64,000 nucleotides of DNA from the NCBI GenBank assembly GCA_050875145.1, contig JBNMLH010000002.1:62001-126000 (forward strand), given 5' to 3'. Each line of letters begins with the position of its first letter. Position 1 is the stretch's first letter. The notes beneath the pieces are model-generated. The model was not told where the DNA came from. It saw nothing but the letters and a program-made list of their open reading frames with translations, and searched no databases. Shown here one piece after another: positions 48,024 to 56,456 of this stretch. The stretch comes from CAG-411 sp050875145 (GTDB lineage Bacteria; Bacillota; Clostridia; Lachnospirales; Lachnospiraceae). The position numbers and the translations under genes are program-made.

Positions 48024-48064
48024 AAAGACTACATTATAGAAATATAGTGTAGTCTTTTTTTATT
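48024..48064 (+). terminator. Rho-independent terminator after ftsZ
   Basis: A 15-base stem (48024-48038 with 48043-48057, one wobble), a GAAA tetraloop and a T-rich tail. Confidence 0.92.
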
Positions 48065-48205
48065 TATAGGAAATAAGAGAGGTGGTTTAAAGTAAAAAAA
48101 CAACGAATTAGGTCGAAAAGTTTCACTTAAGAACTTCTATATTATGACAAAATTTGCAAAATTTACAAGTTACAATTAGGTCAGTTGAGATAAATGGAGG
48201 TGACA

Positions 48206-49102
48206 ATGAAAGAAATTATATATTTGGATGTATTTTTCTTGACAAATTTTATCATTAGTGAAACCTTGCTTATATGGTTACGATTGCTTACTGGTAAGAC
48301 GAGCAAATATATTCGCATATTTTTAGGTGGATTATGCGGTAGTCTTGGCGCGGTTATAACGCAACTATATCTCTGTACTATATTAAAAAAATATTTTTAC
48401 ATCAGTCTTTTATTGCAACTTTTTTCAATGTTTGGAATTATTTTTCTTATGTTGTGGATTGTATATGGAAAAATGAAGAGTGGAGAATATAAGAGTTTAG
48501 TTTTAAAATTTTTTTTAGGAACAATCCTTTATGCTGGTATTATGATGACAGGAATTAGTAGTGTGACAACGATAAAAAAAGTTGGTCGAATTAATGTAGT
48601 GCTTTCGTTTCCAGCATTGTGTATAAAATCAGTTCTATTATTGCTTCTTGCCCCTTTTTGTAGACTTTTTCTTGAGAAAACAATACATAATGGAAAACAA
48701 TATATACCAATTGAATTAGAAAAAAATGGAGTGATTCAAAAAGGGATTGGACTTCTGGACACTGGAAATTGTTTATATCATCCATGGACAAAGCAACCAG
48801 TAGTGGTAACGGAACACAGCTTTTTGCGTCCCTTTTTTGATGAGGAGGAATATGGGAAACAGGAAAATTTATTGCGATATGGAGTAAATTGTGCAGTATG
48901 TAAGGAAAGGATTATATGGATACCATTTTGTAGTGTGGGAAAGCAAGAAGGGCTTATGCCTGGAATGTATTTTGAACATTTACGGCTACAGCAAGGAAAA
49001 TCTTGTGTGGATTATTCCAATGCATTAGTGGCATTTTGTAAGGAAAAAATATCGGTCCAAGAAGAATATCAGATGATATTACATAGTAGTTATATTGAGT
49101 AG
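48206..49102 (+). CDS. spoIIGA: Sporulation sigma-E processing peptidase SpoIIGA
   Basis: SpoIIGA is the membrane aspartic protease that removes the pro-peptide of sigma-E in the mother cell. The ATG at 48206 sits 5 bases after GGAGG; the upstream ATG at 48194 overlaps that site. The 298-residue protein has five hydrophobic segments in the first 155 residues and then a soluble protease half. The catalytic aspartate is Asp185 in LLDTGN. sigE starts 22 bases downstream. A GGTCGAA sequence near 48111 resembles a Spo0A box but with one mismatch. Confidence 0.94.
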   Translation: MKEIIYLDVFFLTNFIISETLLIWLRLLTGKTSKYIRIFLGGLCGSLGAVITQLYLCTILKKYFYISLLLQLFSMFGIIFLMLWIVYGKMKSGEYKSLVLKFFLGTILYAGIMMTGISSVTTIKKVGRINVVLSFPALCIKSVLLLLLAPFCRLFLEKTIHNGKQYIPIELEKNGVIQKGIGLLDTGNCLYHPWTKQPVVVTEHSFLRPFFDEEEYGKQENLLRYGVNCAVCKERIIWIPFCSVGKQEGLMPGMYFEHLRLQQGKSCVDYSNALVAFCKEKISVQEEYQMILHSSYIE

Positions 49103-49124
49103 ATTTTGTAAATGGAGGAATAAA

Positions 49125-49874
49125 ATGCTATTAAAAGTGTCAATGCAACATAAATTTCAGTTTCGTATGCTTCCGGATTTTCGGAATGTATTATTTCCGC
49201 AGAGAGGAGATTTACATTATATAGGGGGTGCAGAGGTACTACCTTCTCCTTTGGAACCGGAAGAAGAAAGAGCATGCGTTTTAGCACTTATGGAAAATAC
49301 GGAGGAAAGTCAGAGAGCAAGAGCAACGCTGGTAGAACATAATTTGCGTCTTGTAGTTTATATTTCAAAAAAATTTGATAATACAGGTGTAGATGTAGAG
49401 GATTTGATTTCTATTGGGACGATTGGACTGATTAAAGCTATTAATACCTTTAATATCGAGAAAAATATTAAACTTGCTACATACGCTTCTCGTTGCATTG
49501 AAAATGAAATTTTGATGTATTTGCGTAGAAATAATAAAACAAAATTGGAAGTTTCTATTGATGAACCTTTAAATGTAGATTGGGATGGAAATGAATTACT
49601 TTTATCGGATATATTGGGTACGGACGAAAATTTGATTTCGCAGAATATTGAGAGTGAAGTGGACAAGAGTCTGTTAGCTAAGGCACTGGAAAAATTGACA
49701 GACAGGGAGCGTTCTATTATAGAAATGCGTTTTGGACTAAACAATAGTGAAGGCTATGAAAAAACACAAAAAGAAGTGGCAGATATGCTTGGCATTTCAC
49801 AGTCTTATATTTCACGTCTGGAAAAAAAGATTATGAAACGATTACGCCGAGAAATGTTGCGAATGGAGGCATAA
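49125..49874 (+). CDS. sigE: Sporulation sigma factor E (mother cell)
   Basis: This is the RNA polymerase sigma factor for early mother-cell genes. The ATG at 49125 follows GGAGG and gives 249 residues. The first 25-30 residues are the expected pro-sequence removed by SpoIIGA. Region 2 (NLRLVVYISKKFDN, DLISIGTIGLIKAI) and region 4 (MRFGLNN with a helix-turn-helix ending SQSYISRLEKK) are clear. The spoIIGA-sigE-sigG order is typical of endospore formers. Confidence 0.96.
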   Translation: MLLKVSMQHKFQFRMLPDFRNVLFPQRGDLHYIGGAEVLPSPLEPEEERACVLALMENTEESQRARATLVEHNLRLVVYISKKFDNTGVDVEDLISIGTIGLIKAINTFNIEKNIKLATYASRCIENEILMYLRRNNKTKLEVSIDEPLNVDWDGNELLLSDILGTDENLISQNIESEVDKSLLAKALEKLTDRERSIIEMRFGLNNSEGYEKTQKEVADMLGISQSYISRLEKKIMKRLRREMLRMEA

Positions 49875-49885
49875 AAAAAGAAAAA

Positions 49886-49928
49886 ATGGCAATCCTATTT
49901 CAAAAGGAAAATGGAGGAAGATTGCCAT
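49886..49928 (+). promoter_or_regulatory. Hairpin overlapping the sigG start codon
   Basis: ATGGCAATC at 49886-49894 is the exact reverse complement of GATTGCCAT at 49920-49928. The right arm covers the first two bases of the sigG ATG, and the ribosome site GGAGG lies in the 25-base loop. This could lower translation of sigG until it is needed. Confidence 0.55.
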
Positions 49929-50703
49929 GGCGTCATATAAAGTGGAAATATGTGGAGTAAATACATCAAAGTTACCTTTATTAAAAAATCAGGAGAAGGA
50001 GGAATTATTTGAAAGGATATTAAAGGGAGATAAAGTTGCAAGAGAAACGTATATTAAGGGAAATCTTAGATTGGTATTAAGTATTATACAACGTTTTTCA
50101 AATAACAACGAAAATGTAGATGATTTATTTCAAATTGGTTGTATTGGGCTTATGAAAGCGGTAGACAACTTCGATGTAACGCAGGGAGTGAAATTTAGCA
50201 CATATGCGGTGCCTATGATTATAGGGGAGATTAGGAGGTATCTAAGAGACAATAATAGTATTCGCGTAAGCCGATCCCTGCGGGATATTGCATATAAAGC
50301 AATTTATACAAAAGAGGCTATGATGAAGCAATCAGACCGGGAACCAACTATACAGGAAATTGCAAAAGAACTAGGTGTTAAAAGTGAGGATATTGTGTAT
50401 GCTATGGATGCTGTACAAAGCCCGGTGTCTCTTTATGAACCTGTATATACGGAAGGTGGAGACACATTGTATATTATGGATCAAATTAGTGATAAAAAGA
50501 ATAAAGAAGAGAAGTGGGTGCAGGATATATCGGTTAAAGAAGCGTTGGAGCAATTAAATCAAAGAGAATATGATATTATAGCAATGCGCTTTTTTCAGGG
50601 GAAGACGCAGATGGAGGTGGCAAAAGAAGTGCATATTTCTCAAGCACAAGTGTCTCGTTTGGAAAAAAATGCTTTAAAAAACATGAGGAAATATCTAAGC
50701 TAA
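49927..50703 (+). CDS. sigG: Sporulation sigma factor G (forespore)
   Basis: This is the late forespore sigma factor. The 258-residue protein begins with the highly diagnostic segment KVEICGVNTSKLP, followed by region 2 (NLRLVLSIIQRF, DLFQIGCIGLMKAVDNFD), region 3 and a region 4 helix-turn-helix (MEVAKEVHISQAQVSRLEKNA). In B. subtilis it is transcribed by sigma-F and itself; the 52-base gap after sigE also allows read-through. The 216-base gap downstream holds the promoter of the next gene. Confidence 0.97.
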   Translation: MASYKVEICGVNTSKLPLLKNQEKEELFERILKGDKVARETYIKGNLRLVLSIIQRFSNNNENVDDLFQIGCIGLMKAVDNFDVTQGVKFSTYAVPMIIGEIRRYLRDNNSIRVSRSLRDIAYKAIYTKEAMMKQSDREPTIQEIAKELGVKSEDIVYAMDAVQSPVSLYEPVYTEGGDTLYIMDQISDKKNKEEKWVQDISVKEALEQLNQREYDIIAMRFFQGKTQMEVAKEVHISQAQVSRLEKNALKNMRKYLS

Positions 50704-50811
50704 ATCGATAAAGCTATATTTGGCGTTAAGTTTTATGTATACAGAATGAATAGAATATATAATCCTAGTTCTTGAATGAGTACATTTTTTTGATTAAATT
50801 GTCCCTAAAAC

Positions 50812-50840
50812 TTGCTTTAAGTCGAAATAAATGATATACT
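50812..50840 (+). promoter_or_regulatory. Predicted promoter of the sugar transferase gene
   Basis: TTGCTT at 50812-50817, a 17-base spacer and TATACT at 50835-50840. An AGTCGAA sequence inside the spacer differs from the Spo0A box TGTCGAA by one base; this may be chance. Confidence 0.55.
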
Positions 50841-50919
50841 AAATCGGATAAAAGTAATTTCTTCCTAGTAAGATAGATTGTTTACTATAAGTAGGGAGAA
50901 ATAGAGAGGTTGATGTAGG

Positions 50920-52305
50920 ATGGGGAGATTTAATCGCGATGCAAGTACAAATTTAGTATATATTGCTTCTGATTGTATCTTTGGCATAATTTCATTTTTT
51001 ATAGCAGGATTATTTTCTGGTATAGGCTCTATTTTTATGCAGCGAGATTATTTTTTGATTTGTCTGGCATTTTTGTTAATATTCATTTTAGCAAATAAAG
51101 AATCAAGATTATATAATGTCACCACTTTCTTTTATGTAGACCGAATTATAAAACGAGTTTCTAAGTCATTTCTGATTTCAGCCAGTGTTACTTCGACCTT
51201 GTTATTTTATGTGGGAAGAGCTGCTGTAGATCAGCACTTTTATATTATGTATTTATCTATATCTTACATTTTTTTATTGGGAAATGCGTTTTTTGTTCGA
51301 TATTATCTGATGAAACATTTTGCTCATGCACCTAGAACGTTAATTATAGGAAAACCAGAACGTTTTCGTAGATTTGAACGATTTGTAAGACAGAGTAACC
51401 TTGAGATGGAATTAGTTGGTTATGTTAGTGTGAGTGATGAGGATTACAATGAGGAAGAATATATTGGAAAACTTAGTGAATTGGAACATTTAATACATTC
51501 TTATGGTATTGATCAGATGTATATTATGCAGAGGAAAAGTAATCAGATTGATATACAACCATACTTGAATATGTGTATGGAGATGGGAGTGACTGTTCGT
51601 ATTATTATGAATGCGTTCCATGCAGGTGCGGCACAAACCTATGTTAGCAGTGTGGGAACATATCCGATTTTGACATACCATACAGTTTCATTAAATGCTA
51701 CAGAACGTTTTTTGAAACGTTTGATAGATATTATTGGAAGTCTAGTTGGAATTATCTTGTCTTCTCCGATTATGTTAATTGCAGCTATTGCAATAAAGCT
51801 AGATTCTCCTGGTTCTGTTATTTTTAAGCAGGAGCGTGTGGGATTAAATGGAAGACATTTTTATATGTTTAAATTCCGCAGTATGTGTGTTGATGCAGAG
51901 GCAAAAAAGCAGGAATTGATGGAACAAAATGAAATGGAAAGTCAGTTTATGTTCAAAATGCAGAATGATCCTCGCATCACTAGAGTTGGTGGAATTTTGC
52001 GAAAAACAAGTATTGATGAATTACCACAATTTTTCAATGTGTTGCGAGGTGAAATGAGTTTGGTAGGTACCAGACCACCTACAGTAGATGAGGTTGAGCT
52101 TTATGAAAGAGGACATTGGAGAAGAATGAGTATAAAACCTGGAATTACTGGAATGTGGCAGGTTAGTGGGCGCAGTTCTGTTACGGATTTTGACGAAATT
52201 GTAGAGTTGGATACGCAATATATTGACCGTTGGAATGTGTTATTAGATATACAGATTCTATTAAAGACCGTATGGCAGGTATTTTGTAGAAAGGGTGCTT
52301 TTTAG
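50920..52305 (+). CDS. Polyprenyl-phosphate sugar-1-phosphate transferase (exopolysaccharide initiation)
   Basis: The enzyme moves a sugar phosphate onto undecaprenyl phosphate, the first step of an exopolysaccharide or capsule repeat unit. The 461-residue protein has four hydrophobic segments near 10-130, a nucleotide-binding-like central domain with TLIIGKPERFRRF, one more membrane segment near 267-288 and a C-terminal catalytic domain. The catalytic domain has the motifs KRLIDIIGS, FKQERVGLNG, FKFRSM and DELPQ. This is the WbaP/CpsE layout. No other exopolysaccharide gene is adjacent; the CpsC/CpsD-like pair lies about 9 kb downstream, beyond the lasso-type locus. Confidence 0.92.
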   Translation: MGRFNRDASTNLVYIASDCIFGIISFFIAGLFSGIGSIFMQRDYFLICLAFLLIFILANKESRLYNVTTFFYVDRIIKRVSKSFLISASVTSTLLFYVGRAAVDQHFYIMYLSISYIFLLGNAFFVRYYLMKHFAHAPRTLIIGKPERFRRFERFVRQSNLEMELVGYVSVSDEDYNEEEYIGKLSELEHLIHSYGIDQMYIMQRKSNQIDIQPYLNMCMEMGVTVRIIMNAFHAGAAQTYVSSVGTYPILTYHTVSLNATERFLKRLIDIIGSLVGIILSSPIMLIAAIAIKLDSPGSVIFKQERVGLNGRHFYMFKFRSMCVDAEAKKQELMEQNEMESQFMFKMQNDPRITRVGGILRKTSIDELPQFFNVLRGEMSLVGTRPPTVDEVELYERGHWRRMSIKPGITGMWQVSGRSSVTDFDEIVELDTQYIDRWNVLLDIQILLKTVWQVFCRKGAF

Positions 52306-52313
52306 CGTTAAAG

Positions 52314-52349
52314 AAAGGACATTGCACGTATGTGTGATGTCCTTTTTTT
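52314..52349 (+). terminator. Rho-independent terminator after the sugar transferase gene
   Basis: AAAGGACAT pairs with ATGTCCTTT, with further CAC/GTG pairing toward the loop, followed by a run of T. Confidence 0.88.
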
Positions 52350-52631
52350 GTCTGTAGGTTTTGTGATACAAAATACCTTAATCTTGTGAAATGGATGATT
52401 TTTACGATAAAAAATAGAATGTTACCATTGTGCAACAAAGAGATAAGAAATTTTTAAATATCATTACAAAGTTGTTAAAGTGTGAATATTTGTATTGAAA
52501 TAATCATGAAAGATGATAAACTAGGATACGAATAAAAATAAGGTATTGTAAATGAAGGGTGGATATAACATATGAAACAATATGAAGAAACAATTCTTGT
52601 TGAGAGAGAAAAGAAACAGGAGGGAAGAAGC

Positions 52632-52769
52632 ATGCGTAAGAAAGACGCAGAACAAATTTGTCCAAAAGAAAAAAATCGATATGCAGCAGATTGGTCATGC
52701 GTAAACTGTCAGCATTGTATTCATCAAGAGGGATGGAGCTGGTTAAATGATCGTTGTAGCATTGCGTAG
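52632..52769 (+). CDS. Small cysteine-rich protein, function unknown
   Basis: The frame gives 45 residues from the ATG at 52632, which lies 8 bases after AGGAGG; a longer version from the ATG at 52572 would have 65 residues. The C-terminal half has CVNCQHC followed by a fourth Cys (C41) and an isolated Cys near the N terminus, an arrangement suited to a small zinc knuckle. Trp residues are frequent. No signal peptide is visible. It has its own leader, with a weak promoter candidate near 52495-52522. The gene faces the ABC exporter gene tail to tail. I do not recognise it. Confidence 0.5.
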   Translation: MRKKDAEQICPKEKNRYAADWSCVNCQHCIHQEGWSWLNDRCSIA

Positions 52770-52800
52770 ATGGCATCATTTGGGCAGGGATAGATAGTGC

Positions 52801-52849
52801 GAAAAACAGCATAGATTGTTTTGCGTACATGTACTTTCACAATCTATGC
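52801..52849 (-). terminator. Terminator of the minus-strand exporter operon
   Basis: An 11-base perfect stem (52809-52819 with 52839-52849) is followed, reading the minus strand, by TGTTTTTC. The 19-base loop contains the palindrome GTACATGTAC. Confidence 0.8.
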
Positions 52850-52859
52850 CTTATAATTA

Positions 52860-54554
52860 TTACATTCCGCCTAGTGGAATTTCCTTAATTTTCTTGTCCT
52901 CAATTTTGATTTCCTTATCACAATAATTTAATACGGAGCGACGATGGGTGATTAAAATACAAGTTGGTTTTGGTGTCAGGGAGCGAATGCCTTCTAGGAC
53001 GCGCAGTTCTGTTTTTTCATCTAATGATGCAGTGGCTTCGTCCAAAACCAAAAAAGGAGCATTACGAACTAAGGCTCTTGCGAGAGAGATACGTTGTGCC
53101 TGTCCTTCGGATACTCCATGTCCTTTTTCTCCGATGAAAGTATTCATACCATCTGGTAAATTCTGTACAAAGTCGTAAGCACTGGACGCCTTTAATGCGG
53201 TAATGATTTCTTCTTCTGTAGCATTGCGGTTTCCCATTCGTACATTATCTGCAATTGTTCCGCTGAACAATGTATTTCCCTGAGGAACATAGGAAATGAA
53301 ATGACGGGAAGTTGCAGTGGATTTCTCTGTTTGTCCCATGCTGTTAAAAAAAGAAATGGATCCGGCATCACTGTTTAAAAAAGACATAATTAGTCGAATG
53401 AGTGTTGTTTTTCCAATGCCGGATTCACCAACAATAGCAACAAATTCACCGGGTTCGATGTGTAAGGAAGTATCATCAAAGATGGGATCTTCATTATACC
53501 CAAACGTGATGTGATCCAGGTCGGCACCGATAGAAATTTGTTCAATTGTTTGCTTCGGACGCTCCTCGGATGGTAAATTCTGAATTTCAATAATACGACC
53601 GGCACTGGCAAGAATCGATACAATTTTTGGAATCGTTTGTGCCAATGAAATTAGAGGTGATTGTACTTGTCCAACCAAAGAAAGAAAGAGCGACATAGTT
53701 CCGTAAGTAATGCTTCCTTTTGAAATTCCTAAAGCACCCCAAGTAAATGCCAGAATATAGGCAAACTGGAATCCTACATTAATGGCGCTTGAAGTGGCAA
53801 GACTCATGCGGTTTTTCTTCAAAATCCAATATAAGCGTTCGTTTCGTAACTCATATAAATGCTCAGATGAATATTCCTCGTCGCAGAAAGATTTTATAAT
53901 CATAATGTTGCTAAGACTTTCGTGAATGAAAGAACGGTATTTGGATTCGGATTCCTGTACTTTTACTTGTAATTTTTTTAAACGTTTTCCTAAAATAACG
54001 CTGGCAAGAAATGCGATAGGTGCGATTAAAAGAGAAGAAAGTGCAAGAAAACGATCAAACACAAACAAAGTAATAAAACTGGAAGTCAATTGCACAATCA
54101 AAATAATAATGGAGGGGATGGTTCCTGAGATACCACTGGCAACGGCGTCTGTATCACTGGTAAGTCGAGTCATAAGATCACCTGTGTGGTATTTGCTGAC
54201 TGAAAGCCAGTTTGTATGTAAAATCTTTTCATATACATTTCTCCGGATTCCAAAGGAAAATTTTTCGCTGATGACAACAGATACCAGAGAAGTAAGGATA
54301 GTGATTGTTTGTGAAACGATTAACACAGTAACAAAAGCTGCGATACTGTATGCGATTCCTTTGCCGGCAGTAGCACGATCAATAATATTTTTACTGATTA
54401 AGGACATGCCTAGGCTTAACAGACTTGCAGCAATTTGAAAGAGTAACATTAAAGATAGTGATGGGATATAGGGCTTTGTGTAGGAAAAAAGCCATTTTGC
54501 ATAATTTTTTTGATTTTCTCTATCATTGTAGAAATTTTTATATTTATCGAACAA
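52860..54554 (-). CDS. ABC transporter, probable RiPP (lasso-type peptide) exporter and immunity protein
   Basis: The product probably exports the mature peptide and thereby protects the producer. The 564-residue half transporter starts at TTG, 8 bases after AGGAGG. Six hydrophobic segments occupy residues 20-300, and the ATPase domain follows. It has Walker A GESGIGKTT, a signature VSEGQAQR, Walker B FLVLDEATASLD and a switch His in ITHRRS. There is no N-terminal C39 peptidase, so it does not cut a leader; this matches lasso exporters, where the B protein does that. It is the last gene of the minus arm after the two-component genes. Confidence 0.88.
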   Translation of the reverse strand: MFDKYKNFYNDRENQKNYAKWLFSYTKPYIPSLSLMLLFQIAASLLSLGMSLISKNIIDRATAGKGIAYSIAAFVTVLIVSQTITILTSLVSVVISEKFSFGIRRNVYEKILHTNWLSVSKYHTGDLMTRLTSDTDAVASGISGTIPSIIILIVQLTSSFITLFVFDRFLALSSLLIAPIAFLASVILGKRLKKLQVKVQESESKYRSFIHESLSNIMIIKSFCDEEYSSEHLYELRNERLYWILKKNRMSLATSSAINVGFQFAYILAFTWGALGISKGSITYGTMSLFLSLVGQVQSPLISLAQTIPKIVSILASAGRIIEIQNLPSEERPKQTIEQISIGADLDHITFGYNEDPIFDDTSLHIEPGEFVAIVGESGIGKTTLIRLIMSFLNSDAGSISFFNSMGQTEKSTATSRHFISYVPQGNTLFSGTIADNVRMGNRNATEEEIITALKASSAYDFVQNLPDGMNTFIGEKGHGVSEGQAQRISLARALVRNAPFLVLDEATASLDEKTELRVLEGIRSLTPKPTCILITHRRSVLNYCDKEIKIEDKKIKEIPLGGM

Positions 54555-54662
54555 AAAATAACCTCCTAAATAAGAATAATTTAATTAATATGTACAATAT
54601 AATTTACAAGGAAACAAGTTCACTGGGGGTAAAGGATTGGACAAGTGGAGTGACCTTGTTTT

Positions 54663-55463
54663 TTACGAAACTAACGGAAGCGAAAAGGAAAAGGTACTTC
54701 CTTTGCCTGGGATACTTTCGCACCATATTTTTCCAGAAAAGGTTTCTACAATTGCCTGGCATATAGAAAGACCCAAACCGGTAGAGGATGTACCAGGAGT
54801 GCGAGCCTGTTCAACAATATAGCAGCGATCAAAAATTTTATCTATATGCTCAGGTGCAATTCCTATGCCAGTATCTGTTACGGATATAACAATTTGTGTT
54901 TCCTCCTGTTTGGCTTTCAGACAAATGCTATCATTATCTTTGGAATATTTTAACGCATTGCTAAAAAGATTATCTAATACTCGGGTTAATTGATGGGAAT
55001 CTGCAGCAACGCAGACACTAAGATTTTCAGGTACTTCTAGTAATAGTTTTCTGGAAGCGTAACATTCATCTGCCTGTCTGGAAAAGAAAAAGTCTTCCAA
55101 AAAAAATCCAATAGGAAGTTGTTCTATATTCATATTTAGATAATGATTATCCAGTGAAACAAGTAAGAAAATATCATTAATCAGTTGTTCCAGGACAGAA
55201 ACCCGATTATTGATTATTTTAAGAAGGGGAGATACTTTCTCTACTGGATAAGAATTCATAGTATTTAACATTTCTACCGCATTTTTTATTGCAGTGATAG
55301 GAGAACGTAAATCATGTGAGATATTGGAAAACATTTGTGTTCGTGCATTTTCCTCTTCTAAAAGGCGTTTATGTGCTTTGGAAAGTTCCAGATTAGCAAT
55401 TACTAATTCTGCGGATAATTCTTCTACAGATAAATCTGGTTTTTCAAATTTTTTTTTATTCAT
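54663..55463 (-). CDS. Soluble sensor histidine kinase of the RiPP locus
   Basis: The 266-residue kinase has a short coiled-coil N terminus, then the phosphoacceptor box FSNISHDLRSP, N box NLFSNALKYS, G1 DTGIGIAP, F box IFDRCY and G2 GTSSTGLGLSI. There is no membrane segment or sensor domain, so it must sense an internal signal or rely on a partner protein. It lies between the response regulator and ABC genes on the minus strand, with gaps of 114 and 108 bases. It is likely to control the locus in response to the peptide or its export. Confidence 0.9.
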   Translation of the reverse strand: MNKKKFEKPDLSVEELSAELVIANLELSKAHKRLLEEENARTQMFSNISHDLRSPITAIKNAVEMLNTMNSYPVEKVSPLLKIINNRVSVLEQLINDIFLLVSLDNHYLNMNIEQLPIGFFLEDFFFSRQADECYASRKLLLEVPENLSVCVAADSHQLTRVLDNLFSNALKYSKDNDSICLKAKQEETQIVISVTDTGIGIAPEHIDKIFDRCYIVEQARTPGTSSTGLGLSICQAIVETFSGKIWCESIPGKGSTFSFSLPLVS

Positions 55464-55577
55464 AAATTATATCCTTTCTATCCTATCTTTTCTTTATGAA
55501 GAATAAGTTTTGACAGGAATTTGTTTTGTGAAAGTATTGTAAAAAATGCCCATGTATAACCTAAAGATGGATATAGT

Positions 55578-56270
55578 TTATTTGAATTTAAAACAATATC
55601 CTTTAGACCATACGCTTTCAATCAACTCAGAGCACCCTGTATAAGTTTCTAATTTTTTTCGAAGACGACTTACATTAACCATGATAGAGCGTCTGTCACT
55701 GTCGAAATAGGAACCCCATACTGCTTTTCCGATTTCTTCAAAAGTACAAGTGTTACCAGCATTTTGAGCCAAAAATGAAAGTAAATCAAATTCCTTATTA
55801 GACAGTGGTATATCTGTTTCTTGCCAGGTAACTTTGTGGGAAAGCAGATGGATGCAAAGTGGAGGAAATTCTAAGATAGAAGAATTAGTATTTTTTGATT
55901 TCATCTGCTGGCTTCTTCTGATATTTACTTCAATACGTGCTGCAAGTTCTCTTAAACTGTATGGTTTTGTCATATAATCATCTGCACCGGATAATAGTCC
56001 GGTGATTCGGTCTTCTTCCGTAACCTTTCCGGATAAAAAGATAATAGGAACATCAGAAAAACTGCGGATGGTTTTACAGAAAGTAAATCCATCTGTTTCA
56101 GGCAACATAACATCTAGAATAATACAGGAGAAAGTATTATTTTTTATATACCGCATTGCTTCTTTGGTGGAAGCTGCAATTGCCACCAAATATCCAGCAT
56201 CTTCAAAATAAGACTTGTTCATCTCTAAAACTTCTGTATCATCATCAACTAATAAAATCTTTTGTTTCAT
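55578..56270 (-). CDS. OmpR-family response regulator of the RiPP locus
   Basis: The 230-residue protein has a receiver domain with phospho-acceptor Asp in IILDVMLPETDG, an acidic DDD pocket at the start, a conserved Lys in MTKPYS, and a C-terminal winged helix. It is the first gene of the minus arm. Its promoter shares the intergenic region with the biosynthetic arm, so it is placed to control both directions. Confidence 0.93.
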   Translation of the reverse strand: MKQKILLVDDDTEVLEMNKSYFEDAGYLVAIAASTKEAMRYIKNNTFSCIILDVMLPETDGFTFCKTIRSFSDVPIIFLSGKVTEEDRITGLLSGADDYMTKPYSLRELAARIEVNIRRSQQMKSKNTNSSILEFPPLCIHLLSHKVTWQETDIPLSNKEFDLLSFLAQNAGNTCTFEEIGKAVWGSYFDSDRRSIMVNVSRLRKKLETYTGCSELIESVWSKGYCFKFK

Positions 56271-56312
56271 ACAACCCGCCCCTTAAAAATAAAATATGGT
56301 ACTTCTTGTTTT

Positions 56313-56364
56313 ATTATATATTATTTTGGTTTTCATTGACAATTGTTTTTGCAAAAATTATAAT
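56313..56364. promoter_or_regulatory. Back-to-back promoters with overlapping -35 boxes
   Basis: On the plus strand TTGACA at 56336-56341 and TATAAT at 56359-56364 are separated by exactly 17 bases, a full consensus. On the minus strand TTGTCA (56342-56337) and TATAAT (56318-56313) have an 18-base spacer. The two -35 boxes share five bases. One regulator or polymerase bound here would affect both arms of the RiPP locus. Confidence 0.85.
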
Positions 56365-56456
56365 AAAAAGGATTATAGTTATTTTAGTTTTTAAGAAAAA
56401 TACATGCCCGTTTGCTTTAAGCGGCAGGGAATATGTAAACTTATGGGGGAATGAAA

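Noticed and set aside
53926..54438. A 170-residue plus-strand frame opposite the ABC exporter
   Set aside because: It is the shadow of the transporter membrane domain; the ABC motifs on the minus strand are unambiguous.
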